Of a stretch of 39,757 bases of DNA, positions 8,900-15,766 are shown piece after piece. The translations under genes and the position numbers were made by a program. The DNA is from Terriglobia bacterium (GTDB taxonomy: Bacteria > Acidobacteriota > Terriglobia > Terriglobales > Acidobacteriaceae), in contig JAIQGE010000026.1 of the NCBI GenBank assembly GCA_020072815.1, positions 1-39,757 on the forward strand, in the 5' to 3' direction. The stretch's first letter is position 1; every line of letters begins with the position of its first letter. The notes beneath the pieces are model-generated. The model was not told the DNA's origin and did no database searches. It saw only the letters and a list, made by a program, of their open reading frames with translations.

Positions 8900-9241
8900 T
8901 TATCGGCAGCAGACGATCTTCTGCGGCTCAACGGCTTTGTTGCGGGTGCAGCACTCGGCGTAAAGGAACCCCAGCAGTTCCTGCAGCGCCGCACAGTTGG
9001 CGGTGTAGCGCAAGAACGTGCCTTCGCGCTGGACCGCGACCAGATCCTCGTTCTTCAGCTTGTCCAGATGGTGCGACAGAGTGGAGGCGGGAATTTCCAG
9101 TTCCTCGCCGATCTCATTGACCACCATGCCATCCGGGTGGGCGGAGAGCAGCAGGCGCACAATGCGCAGGCGAGGTTCCGTTCCCATGGCGGAAAACATG
9201 TCCGCGTAACGGGCGACGTCGTCAGGGTTGGGTTTGGCCAC
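8900..9241 (-). CDS. arsR: ArsR/SmtB-family As(III)-responsive repressor
   Basis: The protein has 113 residues from the GTG at 9241, which is preceded by GAAGGAG 5 bases upstream. A longer frame from 9376 would run through the promoter and operator and is rejected. The winged helix-turn-helix is visible ([20 protein letters not shown], 41-60, then the wing). The classical ELCVCDL metal site on the recognition helix is absent. Instead C97-C98 (YAECCTR) and a terminal C111-C112 pair are present. This resembles the C-terminal As(III) site of Acidithiobacillus-type ArsR repressors, so arsenite is the likely ligand. It is first in the operon and probably autoregulates through the palindrome at 9258-9283. 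Confidence 0.92.
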   Translation of the reverse strand: MAKPNPDDVARYADMFSAMGTEPRLRIVRLLLSAHPDGMVVNEIGEELEIPASTLSHHLDKLKNEDLVAVQREGTFLRYTANCAALQELLGFLYAECCTRNKAVEPQKIVCCR

Positions 9242-9257
9242 GGCAACTCCTTCTATA

Positions 9258-9290
9258 ATTCTATTATCATAGAAATATAGAATAAGGCAA
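9258..9290 (-). promoter_or_regulatory. ars operon promoter with overlapping ArsR operator
   Basis: On the minus strand a -35 box TTGCCT (9285-9290) lies 16 bp from a -10 box GATAAT (9263-9268). The hyphenated palindrome ATTCTAT-N12-ATAGAAT (9258-9264 and 9277-9283) covers the spacer and the -10 box. A repressor bound there would block RNA polymerase. The AT-rich block stands out sharply from its GC-rich surroundings. Operator identity is inferred from position and symmetry. Confidence 0.7.
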
Positions 9291-9555
9291 GGGGAATTTG
9301 CGGTTGGGAAATCCAAAGACGTGGTTGGCTTTATTTGCGTCACAGGCAGGGGCCCGTCGTGAGAACGCCCTGACACGGCATGGTAGGTGACAGATTCTCG
9401 GGATCCTTCGACTGCGCGACGCCATGCTGCGCAGCGTCGCTTCGCTCAGGACGACATTCCTCGGGTGATATCGTTTAAAGGCCGGTCAAGGTTTTGAAGA
9501 GACTTACCTTTGGTTCGTCGAGAGCAACATCGGCCTTTGCTGCGCGAAGTGGGTG

Positions 9556-10014
9556 TCACCCAGCGGGCGGCTTCTTGCGCACGTAGAGCAGCTTGTCAAT
9601 TTCGGCAACCACGTTGCCGTCGCTGTCCATGACGTTCACCTGGAACTGCGGTTCGGTCTTGCCTTGGGCGTCGGCGGCGGCCTTGATCTCAGCGACTCTC
9701 TCCGCGGAGACATGGAACACGGCTTTGACCACGCCCTTGCCCGGCTTTTTGAAGCGGATGGTGGCGGCCTTGTCCCATACGATGTAGTCCGGGCCGAGAA
9801 TGTTGATCAGCATGAGCATGTAAAAGGGGTCGCACATGGAGTAGAGCGACCCGCCAAAGTGCGTGCCTACGTAGTTGCGGTTGTAAAAGCGCAGCGGCAT
9901 TTCCACGCGGATGGTGGTGAAGTCGTCGGCAATCTCAGTCACGCGCACGCCGGCGCCGAGGTAGGGCGGATAGAACCTCAGCCTGCGATGGAGTTTCTTT
10001 GCGGTCATCGCCAT
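9556..10014 (-). CDS. Hotdog-fold thioesterase-like protein (DUF4442 type)
   Basis: This is a 152-residue single hotdog domain. The family signature is the conserved central helix region NYVGTHFGGSLYSMCDPFY (residues about 47-65), followed by a beta-sheet with VWDKAATIRFKKPGKG. Members of DUF4442 resemble PaaI/YiiD acyl-CoA thioesterases, but their substrate is mostly unknown. It is cytosolic with no signal peptide. It starts 24 bp after the cupin gene's stop on the same strand, so the two are probably co-transcribed. Two in-frame ATGs (residues 1 and 3) are possible starts. Confidence 0.75.
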   Translation of the reverse strand: MAMTAKKLHRRLRFYPPYLGAGVRVTEIADDFTTIRVEMPLRFYNRNYVGTHFGGSLYSMCDPFYMLMLINILGPDYIVWDKAATIRFKKPGKGVVKAVFHVSAERVAEIKAAADAQGKTEPQFQVNVMDSDGNVVAEIDKLLYVRKKPPAG

Positions 10015-10038
10015 GATTGCTTCCGCAGAAGCCCTCAG

Positions 10039-10539
10039 CTATTTCTTTGCAGGATCGTCGGCCGCGTTGACGTAGGCGCGCTTGAACGGTCCCAGCCCCT
10101 GCGTCTGAATCACCGTCTCTCCGTGGGCGGTGGCAAAGTGGCTCTGTCCAGGCGGGACGGACACCATGGATCCCGGCGGCAGGTTCTGCAGTTTGCTGTC
10201 ATCCCAGGTGTCGCCGGAGCCGATGCGTAGCTCTCCGCTCAGCACTGTGGTGGTCTCAGTGACCGGATGGCGGTGCGGAGCGATCTTGTAGCCGTCAGGC
10301 ATTTTCAGGCGCAGCACAAACGGACCGTCGCTGGTTGGGTCGCCAGACAGGACGGCAATCATCGCACCGGGTGGCAAGCCCGCAGGGACCGGCTTCCAGG
10401 CGATTTTGTCCGGCGTAACAACCGTGACGCTGGGCGCAGAAGCCTGTGCCGGCGGGGCCTGAGCGGAGGGAGCTTGCACAGCGACCAGGACTACGACAAG
10501 GGCGAGCAACAACAAGAGGGCTGCTGAAGATTTACGCAT
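10039..10539 (-). CDS. Exported cupin-domain protein
   Basis: The protein has 166 residues with an N-terminal signal peptide (MRKSSAALLLLLALVVV) and an Ala/Pro-rich spacer. A single small beta-barrel cupin follows. Its metal-binding pair is visible: motif 1 around YKIAPHRHPVTETTTVLSGEL (H-x-H and a Glu) and motif 2 around PPGQSHFATA (His). The domain resembles ChrR/quercetinase-like cupins. The reaction is not predictable. It is the first gene of a leftward pair with the hotdog protein and is divergent from ridA. Confidence 0.75.
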   Translation of the reverse strand: MRKSSAALLLLLALVVVLVAVQAPSAQAPPAQASAPSVTVVTPDKIAWKPVPAGLPPGAMIAVLSGDPTSDGPFVLRLKMPDGYKIAPHRHPVTETTTVLSGELRIGSGDTWDDSKLQNLPPGSMVSVPPGQSHFATAHGETVIQTQGLGPFKRAYVNAADDPAKK

Positions 10540-10607
10540 GGTCTCTCCTGAAGGTGAAGCATCACCGGGCGAGATTGTACACTTGATTGCTTACCTGGAG
10601 GTGGACC

Positions 10608-10991
10608 ATCGCACACCAACGAATCAGAAGCGCGGGGACCGAGAAAGCCAACCTGCCTTTCAGTGACGCCGTGTGGGCCGGCGACACGCTGTATCTCAGC
10701 GGCCACATCGGCTTTGATCCCCACACCGGCGAGCTGCCGGCAACGGCCGAAGAAGAAGCCACAGCGGTGATGGACGCATTCAAGAAAACGCTGGAAACCG
10801 CCGGGCTGCAGATGAGCGATCTGGTTTTTATGCAGATCTTCTGTCCGGACGTGAGCCTGTTCGGCGAGTTCAATACCATCTACCGGACGTATTTCAAGGA
10901 TGGTGAGTATCCAGCGAGGGCCTTTCTGGGGTCCGGCCCGCTGCTGTTCGACGCGAGATTTGAAGTGCAGGGAATTGCCGTGAAAAGCTGA
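10608..10991 (+). CDS. ridA: RidA/YjgF/UK114-family protein, apparent non-canonical ATC start
   Basis: This is a RidA-type protein of about 127 residues. RidA enzymes hydrolyse reactive enamines and imines (for example 2-aminoacrylate from PLP enzymes) to keto acids. Typical segments are NLPFSDAVWAGDTLYLSGHIG, the linker around EATAVMDAFKKTLETAGL, and the C-terminal EYPARAFLGSGPLL. The key arginine is replaced or shifted in the local R-x4 loop, so it may belong to a RidA subgroup other than the archetype. The start is odd. A perfect GGAGGTGG (10597-10604) lies 3 bases before an in-frame ATC at 10608, while the only conventional upstream start is TTG at 10587 with no good ribosome binding site. 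I chose the ATC because of this spacing and because the product then begins like other RidA proteins. Confidence 0.7.
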   Translation: MAHQRIRSAGTEKANLPFSDAVWAGDTLYLSGHIGFDPHTGELPATAEEEATAVMDAFKKTLETAGLQMSDLVFMQIFCPDVSLFGEFNTIYRTYFKDGEYPARAFLGSGPLLFDARFEVQGIAVKS

Positions 10992-10999
10992 CGCCTTGG

Positions 11000-11296
11000 C
11001 TATTCCGCCGTGGTTGGGTCAATGATGGTTCGTACCTCGGACACTTTGTTGGCAGGGAATCCACCCAGCCGGGCGTGCTCGCGGACGGATTTCTCATCCG
11101 GAGCGATGTACACGCAGTAGATCTTGTCCTGCGTCACAAAGCTTTCCACCCACTGGATCTGCGGACCCATGTTCTTGAGCACTCCGCACGACTTCTGCGA
11201 GATGGCTTGCAGTTCTGCCGGCGTCAAATTGCCGGCGCCGGGGATTTCCCGTTCGATGACATATTTAGGCACGCTTGCCTCCTGAGGGATGGTCAT
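11000..11296 (-). CDS. DUF4242 family protein
   Basis: This is a 98-residue cytosolic protein with the ferredoxin-like alpha/beta pattern of DUF4242 (start PKYVIEREIPGAG, then IQWVESFVTQDKIYCVYIAPDE and a C-terminal HARLGGFPANKVSEV). One actinobacterial relative has been described as a nickel-binding protein, but function here is unknown. It is convergent with ridA, with only 8 bp between the stops, and is monocistronic. Confidence 0.78.
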   Translation of the reverse strand: MTIPQEASVPKYVIEREIPGAGNLTPAELQAISQKSCGVLKNMGPQIQWVESFVTQDKIYCVYIAPDEKSVREHARLGGFPANKVSEVRTIIDPTTAE

Positions 11297-11491
11297 TTGC
11301 GACGGCTATCAAGGTAGCACATCATGGGCGGGAGCCAAGCGGATTTTGCGAATGCGCGCCTCTTGCGCATGCACGATGCAACGCTGATTTGTTTGATTCT
11401 AGTTGCCTTCGTTTCGCGTGTTCGGTAGACTCGTCGCCAAATATTCAGGCTTGTCTCTGCCCTCTTGGTCCGCGCCAGGGAGGGCACTCCG

Positions 11492-12163
11492 ATGTTGGAG
11501 CGCAAACGTATGGTACTGAGAAACTCGTCTCGCGAAAAAGGATCGGTGTTCGGCAATGTACTTGCTGTAGCCGGTATCGTAGTCGCTATCGTTGGCATCA
11601 TTGTGGGACTTCTTTCTCCAGAGTTCCGTCGCTTTCTCCACGTTGACGATTCCATTAACAAATCGTCATATCGAGTGGGGTACGTAGTTCCGTGGATAAG
11701 CTTCTACGAATTTGAAAGGGGCAAGTCTCACGGCCCTGATCCGGAAGACATTCAAGAGTTGATGAAACAGAAGTGGGCGGAACTGGACAGCAATCTCAAG
11801 GATCTTGAAATCGTCGTCGATGCGCACAGCTTAGACTTCAAGGCTTCGGACGGTGATTACGGAAACAGTCCTGCCGCTGATTTTTTTTTCGACAAGATAG
11901 GCTCTAAGCACGGGGAGCAAAGTCGCCAAGCCTATAAGCTGGGCGTGATGGTAATGGCGACTTTTTGGATGTGCCAGCGAAAGCAGTTTGTTCGCGACGA
12001 CGCTTTAAGGACGCTCGCTAAGCTAAATGATGCTGCAAAGCCTTTTGGCATAAAGCCCATTGCTAGCAGCGAACTTGAACGAGCGGATGGACCTGCAAAT
12101 ATCAATAAGGAACTTCAGTCACTAGCACAGGATATGGATGCTCGTGTGAGAAAGAAGCTGTAG
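11492..12163 (+). CDS. Membrane-anchored protein of unknown family
   Basis: The protein has 223 residues from the ATG at 11492, supported by AGGGAGG 8 bases upstream; an upstream TTG at 11465 is less likely. A short basic N-terminus (RKRMVLRNSSREK) precedes one strong transmembrane helix (about residues 22-45, VLAVAGIVVAIVGIIVGLL). The remainder, about 175 residues, is charged, mixed alpha/beta and probably cytosolic, since the basic N-terminal flank implies N-in; the orientation is uncertain. It contains one run of three phenylalanines and ends in a basic KKL tail. I do not recognise the family. Base composition is lower in GC than the genes on either side, so recent acquisition is possible. 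Neighbours are unrelated. Confidence 0.65.
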   Translation: MLERKRMVLRNSSREKGSVFGNVLAVAGIVVAIVGIIVGLLSPEFRRFLHVDDSINKSSYRVGYVVPWISFYEFERGKSHGPDPEDIQELMKQKWAELDSNLKDLEIVVDAHSLDFKASDGDYGNSPAADFFFDKIGSKHGEQSRQAYKLGVMVMATFWMCQRKQFVRDDALRTLAKLNDAAKPFGIKPIASSELERADGPANINKELQSLAQDMDARVRKKL

Positions 12164-12193
12164 TCCGCTCGCCGGTCTCGCGGCGGAGGAAAG

Positions 12194-12628
12194 CTAAACC
12201 ATCTTGAGTAGCCGTTCACGCCTTTGCTCCCAGTCGTCGCTGGAAAAGATGTTGGGGCCAACTTCAATCAGGCGGGGAAGCATGTTGAAGACGGAAACCG
12301 GAGTCCAGGTGCCGCCGTTGCGGGTGCGCAGGCCGCGCTTGTTCAACTCAGAGGCCACCAAGGTAATGGAATAGTCCTGCACGATCAGCTCCATCATCTG
12401 CACCAGGACGTCGCGCTCCCGCGGATCTTCTTCCAGGCGGCTGCAGTCAGAGGCCACGCGCAGTCCGTAAGGGATTTCTTCCACGATCACCGGATGCTCA
12501 CTCTCACCGGGGATCTCGCGCCGCCATTCGATGGCCACCAGCTTCCAGCCGGCTTCTGACTTCTGCTTCATGTAGTCCAAATCCACAGAGCCTGTTACCA
12601 CTTCGCGAATCCGTTCAATCTTTGCCAT
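12194..12628 (-). CDS. Conserved hypothetical, recombinase-domain-like C-terminal half
   Basis: The protein has 144 residues. The C-terminal half (ELNKRGLRTRNGGTWTPVSV, then FNMLPRLIEVG) has the pattern of the 'Recombinase' DNA-binding domain that follows the catalytic domain of large serine recombinases. The catalytic resolvase domain itself is missing. The N-terminal half (MKQKSEAGWKLVAIEWRRE) is a compact alpha/beta segment that I do not recognise. It is therefore not a functional recombinase. It may be a domesticated DNA-binding regulator, and close relatives appear (from memory) to be common in Acidobacteriota. The gene is divergent from the 52-residue gene at 12915. The ribosome binding site AAGGA lies 9 bases before the ATG. 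Confidence 0.65.
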   Translation of the reverse strand: MAKIERIREVVTGSVDLDYMKQKSEAGWKLVAIEWRREIPGESEHPVIVEEIPYGLRVASDCSRLEEDPRERDVLVQMMELIVQDYSITLVASELNKRGLRTRNGGTWTPVSVFNMLPRLIEVGPNIFSSDDWEQRRERLLKMV

Positions 12629-12653
12629 GGCTGTGAGTCCTTATATATATGGG

Positions 12654-12695
12654 AGTGACGGAGACCGGCCATGTAAACCGGCTTCCGGGTGGTAC
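12654..12695. repeat. Bipartite leader motif, copy B
   Basis: AGTGACGGAG is followed 4 bp later by GCCATGTAA-CCG-CT-CCGG-GTAC. The same two blocks, in the same order and orientation, occur at 33456-33520 with a 29-bp separation. Both copies lie 25-60 bp upstream of a minus-strand gene start. The function is unknown. Confidence 0.45.
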
Positions 12696-12914
12696 GCAGG
12701 TCAGTTCAGAGCAAGCTCCATGCCAAGGATCGCGCCAGCGTAAGTATGCGGTGCAGAGCAACATAGAACAACGCGATGATTAGTTGGCAACGGTGGAGAT
12801 GAGCGTTTGTGGGACGTTCGCGTCCGAAAGCGGACAGTTTTCATCGGCGCGGGCGACGAATCGCCACACTTTGGCGACGAGAGACCATCTAAGAAGCAGG
12901 AGCGAAAAAGTCCC

Positions 12915-13073
12915 ATGATACGAAGGATCAAGTCGGGCGAATACCGGCTGTATTCGCGGAAAATCAATCCCAAGACCGGCAAGCGGCGCAATCTGGGCAC
13001 GTTCCCGACGCTGGAGCAGGCCAAGCAGCACGAGCGCGAAGTGCAATTCTTCAAGCGGCGCGCCGCGGGCTGA
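12915..13073 (+). CDS. Small conserved basic protein, integrase-arm-like
   Basis: This is a 52-residue, strongly basic protein (MIRRIKSGEYRLYSRK at the start, KTGKRRNLGTFPTLEQAKQH in the middle). The three-strand-plus-helix pattern with 'NLGTFPTLEQAKQHER' resembles the arm-type DNA-binding (AP2-like) domain of tyrosine integrases, but there is no catalytic domain. Small proteins of this kind are recurrent in Acidobacteriota and Proteobacteria. A longer frame begins at 12807, but the conserved part starts at 12915. A GCAGGAG sits about 12 bases upstream. It is divergent from the recombinase-like gene at 12194. Confidence 0.6.
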   Translation: MIRRIKSGEYRLYSRKINPKTGKRRNLGTFPTLEQAKQHEREVQFFKRRAAG

Positions 13074-13168
13074 CAGTCTCGTACACGTCCGCGTGAGGCC
13101 GTGCTTAGATGCGCGTGGTAGAATCCGCGCGAGCATTCATCCTTGGCCAAGAAACCTCCTCGATTCGC

Positions 13169-14611
13169 ATGACCACGCCACCGTCTCAGGCTTCACCCAG
13201 CAAGCCTTCGCTGAGAAGATCTATGAGTTTGGCCCACGCCACGGCCATGGTGGTAGGCATTATTCTGGGCGCGTCCATCTTCATTCAGCCTTCTGAGATC
13301 ACTCGCCTGGTGCCCAGCGTGCGCGGACTGCTGCTGGTATGGCTGGCGGCTGGCGCTCTCACGTTTTGCGGGGCCCTCGTCTGCGCCGAGCTGAGTTCCG
13401 CATTTCCCGATACCGGCGGCGTGTACGTCTTTCTGCGGCGCATCTTCCATCCGGCCCTGGGATTCCTTTGGGGATGGGGAATGTTCTGGAGCATTCATTC
13501 GGGAATCATCGCCGCCATCGCCGTGGTGCTGGCGCGCTACGTTGGATACTTTTTCCCGCTCAGCGAGTGGGGCACGCGTGGCGTAGCCATGGCGGCCATC
13601 CTGTTGTTGTCCGTCATCAACTACCTGGGTGTGAAGCCAGGAAGCGCATTGCAGGTGGCGCTGACGGCGGTGAAGGTCGGCGCGATCGTGATCCTGGTGG
13701 CGCTGCTGTTCTGGTTTGGGGGACCTGCGCATCAAACTTCGGTTCATGAAAGTTCGGCTCATGAAGGCTGGGCTGATGAAAGCTCGGCGCAGCACAATTC
13801 GGCCCAAGCGGCTGCTTCCGCCGCGGGCGAACTGAGCACCGTGTCGTTCTCGGCATATGCGCTGGCCATCGCCGCCGGGCTGTTTGCCTTTGGCGGATGG
13901 CACATGGTGACCTACGCTGCGGGTGAGACGCGTGATCCTGAACGCACGCTGCCCCGTGCCTTGATGGCCGGCGTCGCCGTGGTGACTGTGTGTTACGTCC
14001 TGCTCAATGCCGCTTACGTTTACGTAATGCCGCTGGGCGACGTGGCGCGTTCGTCGCGAGTGGCCGCCGACGCCACGGAAAAAGTTCTGGGCGCGGGCGT
14101 GGGCGGCGCGATTGCCGTGCTGGTGGTCATCTCGGCGCTGGGCGGGCTGAACGGTATCATCCTGGCCGGACCGCGCGTGTACTACGCAATGGCCCAAGAC
14201 GGACTCGCGTTCCGCTGGATGGCGGCCGTGCATCCACAGAGGCAGACGCCGTACCTGGCCATCGCCGCACAGGCTGCCTGGTCGTGCGTGCTGGTGGGAA
14301 CCAACAGTTATCGCCAACTTTTCACCCGAGTGGTGTACACGGAATGGTTGTTTTTCGCCCTTCTCGCCTGTGGTTTGTTCGTGCTTCGGAGAAATTCGCA
14401 ATACAATCCCCAGTTCCTTGTGCGCGGATACCCTCTGGTTCCGCTGGTGTTCATTGCGGCGTCTCTGGCCATTGCGCTGAACCAGGTACGCGCCAACCCG
14501 CGTGACAGCGCCATCGGTTTAGGCTTGCTTGTCGCTGGACTTCCCGTGTACTTTGTCTGGACGTTATTGCAAAACAACCCACGGGACGCCCGCACGAATG
14601 CCAATCGTTGA
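13169..14611 (+). CDS. APC-superfamily amino-acid permease
   Basis: The protein has 480 residues with about twelve hydrophobic helices. The helix 1 motif GIILGASIFIQP contains the broken G-S/A-G-IF substrate site of LAT/APC transporters, and helix 6 carries FAFGGWHMVTYAAGE, a strong match for the LAT/YkbA subgroup. It imports or exchanges amino acids across the inner membrane. A start at 13109 would add 20 residues; I prefer 13169 because it keeps a normal short N-terminus, but neither start has a good ribosome binding site. A 25-residue insert of five-residue repeats lies in one loop (residues 188-212). The amidohydrolase start overlaps the 3' end by 14 bp, so the two are translated together. 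Confidence 0.88.
   Translation: MTTPPSQASPSKPSLRRSMSLAHATAMVVGIILGASIFIQPSEITRLVPSVRGLLLVWLAAGALTFCGALVCAELSSAFPDTGGVYVFLRRIFHPALGFLWGWGMFWSIHSGIIAAIAVVLARYVGYFFPLSEWGTRGVAMAAILLLSVINYLGVKPGSALQVALTAVKVGAIVILVALLFWFGGPAHQTSVHESSAHEGWADESSAQHNSAQAAASAAGELSTVSFSAYALAIAAGLFAFGGWHMVTYAAGETRDPERTLPRALMAGVAVVTVCYVLLNAAYVYVMPLGDVARSSRVAADATEKVLGAGVGGAIAVLVVISALGGLNGIILAGPRVYYAMAQDGLAFRWMAAVHPQRQTPYLAIAAQAAWSCVLVGTNSYRQLFTRVVYTEWLFFALLACGLFVLRRNSQYNPQFLVRGYPLVPLVFIAASLAIALNQVRANPRDSAIGLGLLVAGLPVYFVWTLLQNNPRDARTNANR
13730..13819 (+). repeat. In-frame 15-bp minisatellite inside the permease gene
   Basis: There are six consecutive 15-bp units, the sixth degenerate. They encode HQTSV, HESSA, HEGWA, DESSA, QHNSA and QAAAS. 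The unit length is a multiple of three, so expansion or contraction keeps frame. It lies in a hydrophilic loop between predicted helices. Confidence 0.75.
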
Positions 14612-15578
14612 CTTCCACAACCACTACTATCCGCCCGAGTACATCAAGGCACTGGAGCAGGGCCCAAGCGCCGTCCGCATCACTTACGACCAGGAAAAGA
14701 ACCCCTGCCTGCACTATCCCGGCGACTACAACGTAGCCGTCCGCGGCCACCGCGACATTGATTATCGCGAGGAAGTGTTGCGCGAGCAGGGAATTGATAC
14801 CCAGGTCATCACCCTCACCACGCCAGGAACGCATATCGAAGAGCCGCCGACCGCCGTCCGACTGGCTGCACTGGTCAACGACTGCTTTGCCCGCGTCGTC
14901 GCCGATAAACATGGCCGCTTCGCCGCGCTGGCGACTCTGCCTCTGTGCAATCCCGCGGCGTCAGTGGCGGAGCTGCGCCGCGCCATGGGGCAACTCAAAT
15001 TTCCCGGCGCCATGGTCTTCAGCAACGTCAACGGCGTGGCGCTGAGCGACCAGCGCTTCTGGAAGCTGTGGGAAACGGCCAACGAACTGGGCGCTGTCAT
15101 CCATATTCATCCGACCAACCCCGTCGGCGTGGAAGCCATGCTCGACTACTGGCTCATGCCGCTGGTCGGCTTCCTCATGGACACCACGCTCGCCGCCGCC
15201 AGCCTGGTCTTCAGCGGCGTGCCGGAACGCTTTCCCCGCATCCGCTGGGTTCTCGGACACCTGGGCGGTGCGATCCCGTATCTTGCCGAACGTCTGGACC
15301 GCGGCTATGAAGCCTTTGCCGAATGCCGCAAGAACATTTCCCGTCCGCCTTCGTCGTATCTCAAGCAGTTCTATTTCGACACCGTGAACTTCGATCCGCG
15401 CGCGCTGGAGCTGGCGGTCAGCTTCGCCGGCGCAGATCATATCCTGGCCGGCAGCGACTACCCGCACGCCATCGGCAGCATTCCCAAAATGCTGGAGAGC
15501 TTGCAGGCCATGCAGGTGCCGGAGGAAGACAGAAAGAAGATACTGGGAGGGAATGCGAAGAGCTTGCTGCGGACTTAG
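14598..15578 (+). CDS. Amidohydrolase 2 family enzyme, ACMSD/decarboxylase-like
   Basis: The protein has 326 residues with the metal-dependent TIM-barrel of the ACMSD family. The first-strand metal motif is DFHNHYYPPEY (H-x-H, residues 5-15). The mid-barrel VIHIHPTNP histidine, the strand-5 HLGGAIPYLAERLDRG histidine, and the final aspartate in ILAGSDYPHAIG follow. Such enzymes decarboxylate or hydrolyse carboxylated aromatic or related compounds, for example 2-amino-3-carboxymuconate semialdehyde or gamma-resorcylate. The ATG at 14598 overlaps the permease stop by 14 bp, suggesting that the transporter brings in the substrate or a precursor such as a tryptophan-type amino acid (inference). 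A start further upstream at 14529 would lie deep in the permease and is unlikely. Confidence 0.85.
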   Translation: MPIVDFHNHYYPPEYIKALEQGPSAVRITYDQEKNPCLHYPGDYNVAVRGHRDIDYREEVLREQGIDTQVITLTTPGTHIEEPPTAVRLAALVNDCFARVVADKHGRFAALATLPLCNPAASVAELRRAMGQLKFPGAMVFSNVNGVALSDQRFWKLWETANELGAVIHIHPTNPVGVEAMLDYWLMPLVGFLMDTTLAAASLVFSGVPERFPRIRWVLGHLGGAIPYLAERLDRGYEAFAECRKNISRPPSSYLKQFYFDTVNFDPRALELAVSFAGADHILAGSDYPHAIGSIPKMLESLQAMQVPEEDRKKILGGNAKSLLRT

Positions 15579-15586
15579 TGAACATC

Positions 15587-15727
15587 CACCACGGAGACAC
15601 GGAGGCACGGAGAACAGCAAGCCTTGGTGTAGCTTCCCTGGCGGTCTCTTCCTGCAATCTGATCCGCGCTCATCTGCGTCAATCCTCGGCCCCCGGCCTT
15701 TCTCCGTGCCTCCGTGTCTCCGTGGTG
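15587..15727. repeat. 141-bp element with perfect 28-bp terminal inverted repeats
   Basis: CACCACGGAGACACGGAGGC and the following 8 bases (15587-15614) are repeated exactly as the reverse complement at 15700-15727. The 85-bp interior includes a TCCGCGCTCATCTGCGTC block. It contains no ORF of significance. The ACGGAG sequences belong to a repeat type scattered through many environmental bacterial genomes. The structure resembles a MITE or a long foldback element between the amidohydrolase and lutA. Confidence 0.8.
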
Positions 15728-15766
15728 AATCCGCGTCTTCCATGCTAGAATCGCGGCTCAATCCTC

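Noticed and set aside
8900-9376. 158-residue ArsR with an N-terminal extension
   Set aside because: The extension would translate the promoter and operator; the GTG at 9241 has a proper ribosome binding site.
9393-9470. GCGACGC/GCGTCGC hairpin between arsR and the thioesterase
   Set aside because: It is a single copy of the common CTTCGACTGCGC...CGCTCAGGACGAC type; there is no second copy and no T tract in the window to support a function.
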